Assembly (NCBI GenBank): GCA_030560485.1
Contig: JAKTTS010000284.1
Coordinates: forward strand, 1 to 20,386
DNA: 20,386 bases
From: Ascoidea tarda (nom. inval.)
Lineage: Eukaryota > Ascomycota > Saccharomycetes > Ascoideales > Ascoideaceae
Direction: 5' to 3'
Part shown: positions 1-6,500 of the stretch, in pieces
How positions within the stretch are numbered: position 1 is the first letter of the stretch
Layout: each line of letters begins with the position of its first letter
Position numbers and translations under genes: made by a program
The notes under the pieces: generated by a model
Database searches by the model: none
Told to the model about the DNA's origin: nothing
What the model saw: only the letters and a program-made list of their open reading frames with translations

Positions 1-337
1 GGTTTTACTTTTTTTTTTGGAACAGTTTGTGGCATATTTTTTTCAGTTCGTGGGCATTGGATTTGAGATTGTCCATAATAAATTTTTCGTTTTTACATCT
101 CTTTTTACTGTATCTATCAAAAGTTTTGTTGTTATCAACTACAATGAGAATAAGATACCAGCAACAGCCTTGTAACTTTTGGTAATTGAACTATTTAATT
201 TGGTATTATCTTCACGTCAAGAGACCGTTTCTCTTGATAATTCTTTCATGCAATGCGAATAAATGTACAAAAAATAAACTAACTAAAAAAAACAATTGAT
301 GATCGAACTGAAATGAACTGAACTTTTCATTTTGCAA
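1..337. other. 3' flank of SCP160, no gene seen
   Basis: This AT-rich stretch lies downstream of the SCP160 stop (minus strand). It has several T runs, no convincing ORF and no tRNA-like A or B boxes. The only clear structure is a perfect 8-bp inverted repeat at 217-237, listed separately. It probably holds the SCP160 3' UTR and terminator, and perhaps the flank of a gene outside the window. Confidence 0.6.
217..237. repeat. 8-bp perfect inverted repeat (hairpin) in the SCP160 3' flank
   Basis: TCAAGAGA (217-224) and TCTCTTGA (230-237) are exact reverse complements separated by a 5-nt loop, and a G-T pair could extend the stem outward. It lies about 100 nt past the SCP160 stop, so it would form a hairpin in the 3' UTR if the transcript reaches it. 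A role in termination, stability or protein binding is inference. Confidence 0.6.
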
Positions 338-3300
338 CTATTTTTTAAGAGCAGCAAGAATTCCGTTTTTGGCTTTTTCTAATTGGGTTTCGGTACCTCT
401 TAAATAAATTACATTATTGATCTTGTCATTGTTTCTTGGAACAAAAATAATACTTCCACTCTTCTTTCTTATACTTTCAATTTTGGACCCCCCAGAACCA
501 ACAACTTTTCCAAGAGAACCAGAGTTCTTTACATAAAAGTAACCTGTTCTGTTACACTTTTTAATGATTTCTAACTGATCTTCAAGATACTTTTTTGCTT
601 TTTTGCTATCTTTACCGGATATCATCCATGGAATGTTGACAACATCTTCGGCTTCGCTGCTATCGGCGGTTTCCTTGTCTTCGGTTATAGTCCATTTAGT
701 ATCTTCACTACCATTACCAAATACTTCCTCTGGGGTAATTGCAAATGGATCTGATAGCTTAGTAGCTTCTCTGACCATGCTTCCATATTCTACAGAAACT
801 CCAAAATCATTTCTCAATTTTCTGAAAATTGTACCTCTTTCTGAAAGTAATAAATGATACTTACTTGGCACTTCGATTGTTTCGTCAAATTTATCTTTGA
901 TTAAACTGTTGATTTTGACTTGAGCCTTTTCGATATCTTGGGATAATCCAACAACTTTTATAATATTACTTTTCTCATTAATTTTAGGAATGAATAAACT
1001 GATATTAAATTCGTTCTCCAAATTTTTTCTAACAGTTCCTCCTTGTCCAATTAACAATCTTTGTTTTTCTTTTGGAACTTCCAATTCAACAGTTTTCTTT
1101 TTTTCAGCATTTGAAACAATTAATTGAACCTCTTTTATAATTTTATCAACCACTTTTTTATCACCATGCGAAGAAATTTTGTTTGAGTCTGAGTTTTGAT
1201 TAGGAACATATAATAATCTCACAGAATCTTCATCAAGACCTCCAGCTTTTGCAACGATTTCTTTTCTAATTGCACCGTTACGACCAATCAATAATCTAAA
1301 GTATTTTGGATCGACTTCAAGTTCTCTTTCAACATAATTTTGAATCTCTTCAGAAATTTGTTTGATTCTTTTTTCAACTTCTCGAATGGCTTCTCTTGAT
1401 CCAACAAGTTCAATTGTGGCCTTATCGTCTTCAGAAGTAGATTTAATTTCTTTATCGTTTTTAATATCAGTAAAGTCCTTGTCTTTAAGGTTTTTGGTAC
1501 CATTTTCAGAAATAACATTAATATCTGCACCAAATTCATCTTTTAATGCATTTAGATTTTTTCCATTTTTACCAATAATTCTTGCAACAGCTTTCCTTGG
1601 AACGATGATTTCTTTCTTCAAACCGTTTTCAATTTCGTAGTCTAACAACTCTTTCAATTCATCTTGAGCTTTCTTGACACCCTTTGATGGTCCATTAATT
1701 GTAACTTCATCTTTTTTGGTTTCATTACGTCCAAATTTGATTTTAACATCATACTTATCTTGTAATCTGTTAACATAAACCCAACTTGGACCTGCAATTG
1801 CTTTATGGAATTTTTGTGGAATATTAATAACTACAGTTTTCTCATCACCCCATTTTTTACTTAATGAATTGATTTCGGCTTTTGCTTCTTCTGCATTTCT
1901 TTTAATACCAGTAATTCTAATCAACACTTCTTTTGAGTTTTTATCGTTTTTATCTTCATTCAAATCAATTTTGACACCATATTTGGTAGAGAGCTCGTTG
2001 ACATTAGCCCCTCCTTTACCAATCAATCTTGATATAATTGCTGAAGGACATTGTAATTCAGTAAAATATGAGGATGCCTCCTTGTAATCCTTGGCGTCTT
2101 GTAAGATTTGATTGATATCTTTGGAAATTTTATTAACATCACTTTTCAAACCGTGAAGTGTGATTTCATTTTCGGCTGGGTTATGGAAAAGAATTTCGAT
2201 TTTGTTGCCATTGCAGGATGAGATTAATGAATTTAAGGTTGTATCATTTGGACCTTTGACGTTATCTTGCTCATCGTTTGGAACATTAATGGTTTCGTAA
2301 ATAATGTTTTTGCCAGCATCTCTCAAGGGAGATAATAAATTGCTAATTTGATTAAATTTATCTTTTAATTCATCATCAGTTGGACCAAAATCATCATCTT
2401 CCAATGGTTGAGCAATTAATAAAATTTTGTTGGATGATATATCCTTATTTAATAAACCAAATGGAATAACTGAAACTCTCAAATCTGTGGCTAAAGTACC
2501 AACTAGAGATAAGACTTTTTCATGGAAAAAGACATCAATGTCGTCAATAATAAAAGTTGATTTTGGAGAAATTTTGTTAACGTTTGAAACAATTAAAGAT
2601 TTAGCTGTTTTGAAGGACTCTTGAGCAGCAGATTGACTATCTCTTGAAACTACAATTTCAATGTTAACTTCTTTGGTATCGTCGTTTTCAATTAAAGATT
2701 TGTAAGATGGAAAATACAATCTTGTATCTGCTTCTGCGGAAATTTGGTCAAACAAATCAATATAATTGAAATAAATGGTTAAATATCTAGAGTGTAAAAC
2801 ATTATTGTTATGAGCTCTAGATATGTTAAGAGAGAAAATGGAGTAGTTTGAAGAAGATTGTTTAGCTTTATCGATTGCTTTATTGATTTTATCAGGATGA
2901 CCGATAAATCTAATAATTTCATTTGAGGTGTCATCAACCGATGGAATTTCAACAATGACATTTAATTCATTAAAAATTTCAGCAGTGTTGATAAATTTAT
3001 GTAATTTTTTTGGAACTTTTTTTTCTTCAATTTTGATATTTAAAAGTAAAGAGTTGAATAGATCTTTCAATTGGTCAGCAAGTTTAATAATTTTTTCTCT
3101 TGGACCCAGTAATTTGACAAGTGGATTTGTATTTGAGGAAGTGGTGTTAGGAGGATAAGTGATATCGATATCGGATAAATCAAAGGAAGGGTCATTGGAG
3201 ATTTCATTTTGAATAAAAGGTAAGACCAATGGGTCAACCTTTAGTTTTGCAGATAATACTTTTGTGTGTTCATTAACAATGGCTTCAATTTCTCTTCTAG

Positions 3301-4189
3301 CATCAGCGACACTTTGAATATCACCTTCGATAGTGACTTTAGTTTGGTCACCAAAAGTGTCGTCAATTTCATTTGAGTCATCAGATTGAGGATCGGTGTT
3401 GGCGTTAGTCTTTTCAATATTAACTTTGACGTTGTATTTGTCAATGATTGGTTTCAAGTTTTTTCCTTGAGATCCAATGACAATTGATCTTGATTTTGAA
3501 GGGATGAAAAATTGGTCGTTGACTGGTTTGGTGAATTTTCTAAAGATCAATTTTCTGGCAATTTGAATGTTGTTTGGGCTACCAGTGATAAGAAAAGTCC
3601 TTTTTTTTGTTTGTTGAGAGGAGGTGCATTCAATGTTACATTTTGATTCTAATTTGATGTCGGATAAGATTTTGCTCAATTCAGATTTATTGGAAAGATA
3701 CAAAAGGTATTTGAAATCCAATGAAAAAGCTTCTTGGATTAAACTTGATTTCATACGAACAGACTTGGAAGACTTGTTCCAGGATGAAGAAGAAGAGGAT
3801 GAAGTGGTGGTAGTGGCGGAGGCAGTTCTAGAGGTGGAAGAGACAGCAGAGCTCATTCTAGGACCCCAGATTGGTTTTGGAGAGGATAACGAGGGAACTG
3901 AACCTAAAGTTGGAAATTCATTTTCATCATTGATTGAAGGAGGTTGAGTAGCAGATGTTTCAGTGGAGTTTGCAGTATCCAAGTCAGAATCAACGTCAGA
4001 CAAATCGCTGTCATCAATTGAAGTTGAAAGGGAGGGAGTTTGAGCACCATTAACAGCAGAGACAGGGGCGGAGACAGGAGTAGGAGCAGAAGCAGGGGTA
4101 GGGGTAGGGGTAGGAGAAGGAGAAGAAGAAACAGTAGCAGCAGCAGCAGCGGCATGAAGAGCAGCTAATTTTTCAGCAGGAGTAGACAT
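338..4189 (-). CDS. SCP160: Scp160-like multi-KH-domain RNA-binding protein (vigilin family)
   Basis: The 1283-residue protein is a tandem array of KH domains, like S. cerevisiae Scp160 (about 1220 aa) and animal vigilin. Six canonical GXXG loops are visible: GSQG (239-242), GKGG (724-727), GKNG (873-876), GRNG (969-972), GQGG (1048-1051) and GSGG (1231-1234). Other repeats carry degenerate loops, for example around 800 and 1116, and 300-700 looks like diverged KH units, as in the yeast protein. The N-terminal 145 residues are low complexity: a Pro/Ser/Thr tract near 21-45, an acidic patch near 58-72 and a Ser run near 129-136. In yeast, Scp160 binds polysomes and ER-associated mRNAs and affects translation of particular codon sets. 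The ATG at 4189 begins the only long frame. The family call is very secure, and ortholog status rests on length and architecture. Confidence 0.94.
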   Translation of the reverse strand: MSTPAEKLAALHAAAAAATVSSSPSPTPTPTPASAPTPVSAPVSAVNGAQTPSLSTSIDDSDLSDVDSDLDTANSTETSATQPPSINDENEFPTLGSVPSLSSPKPIWGPRMSSAVSSTSRTASATTTTSSSSSSSWNKSSKSVRMKSSLIQEAFSLDFKYLLYLSNKSELSKILSDIKLESKCNIECTSSQQTKKRTFLITGSPNNIQIARKLIFRKFTKPVNDQFFIPSKSRSIVIGSQGKNLKPIIDKYNVKVNIEKTNANTDPQSDDSNEIDDTFGDQTKVTIEGDIQSVADARREIEAIVNEHTKVLSAKLKVDPLVLPFIQNEISNDPSFDLSDIDITYPPNTTSSNTNPLVKLLGPREKIIKLADQLKDLFNSLLLNIKIEEKKVPKKLHKFINTAEIFNELNVIVEIPSVDDTSNEIIRFIGHPDKINKAIDKAKQSSSNYSIFSLNISRAHNNNVLHSRYLTIYFNYIDLFDQISAEADTRLYFPSYKSLIENDDTKEVNIEIVVSRDSQSAAQESFKTAKSLIVSNVNKISPKSTFIIDDIDVFFHEKVLSLVGTLATDLRVSVIPFGLLNKDISSNKILLIAQPLEDDDFGPTDDELKDKFNQISNLLSPLRDAGKNIIYETINVPNDEQDNVKGPNDTTLNSLISSCNGNKIEILFHNPAENEITLHGLKSDVNKISKDINQILQDAKDYKEASSYFTELQCPSAIISRLIGKGGANVNELSTKYGVKIDLNEDKNDKNSKEVLIRITGIKRNAEEAKAEINSLSKKWGDEKTVVINIPQKFHKAIAGPSWVYVNRLQDKYDVKIKFGRNETKKDEVTINGPSKGVKKAQDELKELLDYEIENGLKKEIIVPRKAVARIIGKNGKNLNALKDEFGADINVISENGTKNLKDKDFTDIKNDKEIKSTSEDDKATIELVGSREAIREVEKRIKQISEEIQNYVERELEVDPKYFRLLIGRNGAIRKEIVAKAGGLDEDSVRLLYVPNQNSDSNKISSHGDKKVVDKIIKEVQLIVSNAEKKKTVELEVPKEKQRLLIGQGGTVRKNLENEFNISLFIPKINEKSNIIKVVGLSQDIEKAQVKINSLIKDKFDETIEVPSKYHLLLSERGTIFRKLRNDFGVSVEYGSMVREATKLSDPFAITPEEVFGNGSEDTKWTITEDKETADSSEAEDVVNIPWMISGKDSKKAKKYLEDQLEIIKKCNRTGYFYVKNSGSLGKVVGSGGSKIESIRKKSGSIIFVPRNNDKINNVIYLRGTETQLEKAKNGILAALKK

Positions 4190-4586
4190 TGATGATTGGT
4201 GGTGTATTTGATTTGAGTTAAACTAATTATCAAACAAAAGTTGAAAAAAGGAGGGATTAACAGAGGGTAGTGGTGAGAGAATCTTTGCAAACGGCACACT
4301 AAGTCAATAAACTGAATATTGAAGTAGTGGAATAGGATCAATAAGCTGATTTGGGTTGAAAGAAGAGGTGATTTGAAGATGATAAAAGAAAGAGAAGAGA
4401 AGAGAAGAGAAGAGAAGAGAAGGAAAGGAATTATGAAGTGATTATCTGTCTACAGTAAAAAATGAAAGTTCACGTGGCCGGATCAGGCAGTGTGGATGAG
4501 ATTGATTTATTACTTTACGTATATACAGAAGATGGGAATAGAGCAGGAAAAGAAGGAGAAAAAGAGGGTTACTGTTATTGGGGTGA
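4190..4586. promoter_or_regulatory. SCP160 upstream region and PAM16 3' flank
   Basis: This 397-bp spacer must hold the SCP160 promoter and PAM16 terminator, as both genes read leftward. Visible elements are an AGAGA tandem repeat (4391-4422), a CACGTG E-box (4471-4476, a Cbf1-type site 282 bp upstream of the SCP160 ATG) and a TGTATATA element on the minus strand (4520-4527) in the likely PAM16 3' UTR. No further gene is supported. Confidence 0.6.
4391..4422. repeat. AGAGA pentanucleotide microsatellite
   Basis: Six perfect copies of the 5-bp unit AGAGA are followed by a partial copy, with purine-rich flanks on both sides. On the SCP160 coding strand it reads as a pyrimidine tract (TCTCT) about 200 bp upstream of the ATG. 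Such tracts disfavour nucleosomes and vary in length between strains; both points are general knowledge rather than shown here. Confidence 0.85.
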
Positions 4587-5021
4587 TTAGCTTTTTATAT
4601 CAGGTTGTTGGGGGGTGTTTGCCTTTTCCTGTTCTTTCTTTATTTCCTCTTTTATTTCTAATTCCACTTTCAATCTTTCCATTGCCCGATAGATTTTACT
4701 CTGAAGATAGAAACTGCTGCCGTTTTCCTTTGAGTTGATGTTGAAGAGGGTTTTGTATCGTTCGTTGATGTGGTCAAGTGTGAGGCCTTCAGTTTTAGCT
4801 GGGTCGATGTCCAATATTTGGCAGGACTCGTTGTAGTCTATGGTTAGTTCGTTGAGTTTCTTTTGAGCCTTTGATAGGTTTTCGTTTTGGGAGTAGACCG
4901 ACGTTTGTTTGGCAGCAGAAGCAACAGCTGCTTGTTTGTAGGCGTTGGTGAAGGCAGTACCAAAGACTTTTGCTGAGGTGATGAAGACTCTGGAAAGATT
5001 TGCAACGAGTCTGTGGGCCAT
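4587..5021 (-). CDS. PAM16: Pam16/Tim16, J-like subunit of the mitochondrial import motor
   Basis: The 144-residue product matches Pam16, which holds the J-protein Pam18 on the TIM23 channel and restrains its stimulation of mtHsp70 during import into the matrix. The N-terminus (MAHRLVANLSRVF through about 40) has the hydrophobic/Ala-rich character typical of the family. A degenerate J domain spans about 60-120 and ends in the conserved stretch FYLQSKIYRAMERL (104-117). The HPD tripeptide of true J proteins is absent: the loop near 94-102 reads NINSKENGS, which is the defining family trait rather than a defect. The tail from 120 is charged (Glu/Lys). Only 101 bp separate it from the RQT4 stop, so its promoter is short. 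The start is the first ATG and matches the family N-terminus. Confidence 0.96.
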   Translation of the reverse strand: MAHRLVANLSRVFITSAKVFGTAFTNAYKQAAVASAAKQTSVYSQNENLSKAQKKLNELTIDYNESCQILDIDPAKTEGLTLDHINERYKTLFNINSKENGSSFYLQSKIYRAMERLKVELEIKEEIKKEQEKANTPQQPDIKS

Positions 5022-5039
5022 GTTGGAGAGATTAAAGAA

Positions 5040-5060
5040 GATGGAGATGGAGATGGAGAT
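5040..5060. repeat. GATGGA hexanucleotide repeat in the PAM16 leader
   Basis: Three copies of GATGGA plus a partial fourth lie about 20-40 bp upstream of the PAM16 ATG, so they probably fall in its 5' UTR, reading TCCATC on the coding strand. The spacer at 5022-5122 is the whole gap between RQT4 and PAM16. Confidence 0.75.
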
Positions 5061-5122
5061 TTAAGCGCCGAAGCAGAAATAAAAAAATAAAAGGTGCAAA
5101 AAGAGTTGGTCATGTGTTGGAA

Positions 5123-6214
5123 TTAGAGCGCCAAAAGCTGTGAAAGTGCGTTTTGTTCGCTGATTTCTGCAGAGTCGGCAGAATCCGCAGAGCTGGGCGG
5201 GTCGATCTGGAGTCTTTTGAATTTTTGGTTGTTTGGGTCAGAAGCAGCAGAAGCAGCAGGAACAGAGCTGCTGTGGTCGTCTTCTGAGAGAATCTTCTTG
5301 TACTGTTTTTTCTTCTGTAGCCATTGTTTCTGGTCGTCTTCGTAATTCCATGTTTTTCTGGAGCTTTCATTTAGCTTGCTTAGATTTTCGATTTTGATTT
5401 GGGTTTCTAACGACTCAATTTCATTCTTCATCTTGACGTCTTCCAAGTCGTCTGAGTCGTAGTATGTGCTATCATTGTCGGCTGCTTCTTTAGTTTGGTA
5501 TCTTCTGATCACTTTCCCATTTTTGATGGATAGATCTAGAACTTGTTTTGATCTGCCAGAGTTACTGTCACTTAGCAGTTTTTGTTTTCTCAAATTCTGC
5601 TGCTGCTTTTTCAATAGTAGTATTTTTTCCAATGTGGACAACGAAGAGCTCCAAGCATGCGAACTGGAATTGCTGGATCCATAGTCGGCTACCTGGTCGA
5701 TGATCTTGGTTCTTTCCTCTGAGGTGTTTTGGTAGTTTAGTAAGTTGTCCAAGTTCTGTTTGGCCTTTTGCAACTGGTTTTGCTTTTCAATTTGTTTGAA
5801 TGCAATATCTTGCTGATTGAATAGCGATTTGGTTCCCTTCCCCATGGACAATTTGATGCCCTTTTTTTTGCCGCCTTTGCCTGCATGGCCAGTATTCTGG
5901 CTATTGCTGCTGCCCTTGTTCTCCATTAATGAGTACTTTTCGGTGTTCAAGATGTCCACCATCTTCAACTTCTCGTCCAAGGATATTAGTGACTCGTGGC
6001 AAAAGGAACATGGTCGCAAGCCTTCTTTTAAGCAGATGATCTTACCACAGTTCAAGCAGTTGGGGATGATCTCGTTCAAAGGATGTCTGAGGCCCATACA
6101 GTTGCACGAAAAGTCACCATCCACTGCTGCACCGGAGCCAACCTCCAACGCCCGCAACACCCGGTCGATGTCGCCAATGTCCTGCAACTTCTGCTTCTTC
6201 GATTTCGTGCTCAT
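5123..6214 (-). CDS. RQT4: Rqt4-like TRIP4/ASC-1 zinc-finger protein of the RQC-trigger complex
   Basis: The N-terminal quarter of this 363-residue protein carries a zf-C2HC5 (TRIP4/ASC-1 type) zinc finger. Cysteines lie at 37, 39, 53, 56, 61, 69 and 72, and histidines at 44 and 73, in a segment containing CNCMGLRHPLNEIIPNCLNC. In S. cerevisiae, Rqt4 (YKR023W) joins the helicase Slh1 and Cue3 to split collided ribosomes after Hel2 ubiquitination; the human counterpart is TRIP4 of the ASC-1 complex. The rest is hydrophilic and poorly conserved: a Lys/Gly-rich patch near 115-130, Gln-rich coil near 135-160, and a charged helix near 250-315. The reading frame stays open for about 20 Ser-rich codons upstream, but they contain no ATG, so 6214 is the best start. 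Family assignment is strong; RQT4 orthology follows from the finger and size. Confidence 0.87.
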   Translation of the reverse strand: MSTKSKKQKLQDIGDIDRVLRALEVGSGAAVDGDFSCNCMGLRHPLNEIIPNCLNCGKIICLKEGLRPCSFCHESLISLDEKLKMVDILNTEKYSLMENKGSSNSQNTGHAGKGGKKKGIKLSMGKGTKSLFNQQDIAFKQIEKQNQLQKAKQNLDNLLNYQNTSEERTKIIDQVADYGSSNSSSHAWSSSLSTLEKILLLKKQQQNLRKQKLLSDSNSGRSKQVLDLSIKNGKVIRRYQTKEAADNDSTYYDSDDLEDVKMKNEIESLETQIKIENLSKLNESSRKTWNYEDDQKQWLQKKKQYKKILSEDDHSSSVPAASAASDPNNQKFKRLQIDPPSSADSADSAEISEQNALSQLLAL

Positions 6215-6500
6215 GTTACTGCTTGTGCTGCTTGTGCTGCTCCTGCTGCTTCTTCCGCTGCCCGTAATATATATGGCTCACGTGATAATATATAGTCACG
6301 TATGCCCCGTGTGTGTGGGACGCCTGAGCGCGTTTCTGTTATCCGTCGCGCGGAGCTCTTTCCGTTGGGATTTGCTGTCCAACGCCCAACGCGCGCTCGA
6401 CGGGTGAAACAAATCAGTTCTGATCTCCAGCGGCTGATATTCTGCTGCTTCTGCTGCTTCTGCTTCCACTTTTCGAGTCTCCTCTGCTGCCACCTTCACG
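6215..6500. promoter_or_regulatory. Divergent RQT4/LMO1 promoter with CACGTG E-box
   Basis: This 286-bp bidirectional promoter is much more GC-rich than most spacers in the window. It contains TCACGTGAT (6278-6286, a strong Cbf1-type E-box), a second half-matching TCACGTAT (6296-6303) and a TATA-like tract (6266-6275). Both flanks carry CTG/CTT trinucleotide-rich tracts, at 6217-6262 on the RQT4 side and 6438-6470 on the LMO1 side, probably in the two 5' UTRs. Confidence 0.6.
6279..6284. promoter_or_regulatory. CACGTG E-box (Cbf1-type)
   Basis: A perfect CACGTG palindrome in the context TCACGTGAT matches the yeast Cbf1 core RTCACRTG. It sits 65-70 bp from the RQT4 ATG and about 217 bp from the LMO1 ATG, so it could serve either gene. 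Binding is inferred from sequence alone. Confidence 0.55.

Noticed and set aside
3624-3947. Plus-strand 107-residue frame with Glu/Val runs inside SCP160
   Set aside because: It is the antisense shadow of the Ser/Thr-rich N-terminal region of SCP160.
5817-6407. Plus-strand 196-residue frame overlapping RQT4
   Set aside because: It lies opposite the conserved zinc finger of RQT4, and its Leu-rich end comes from a CTG-rich repeat in the RQT4 leader.
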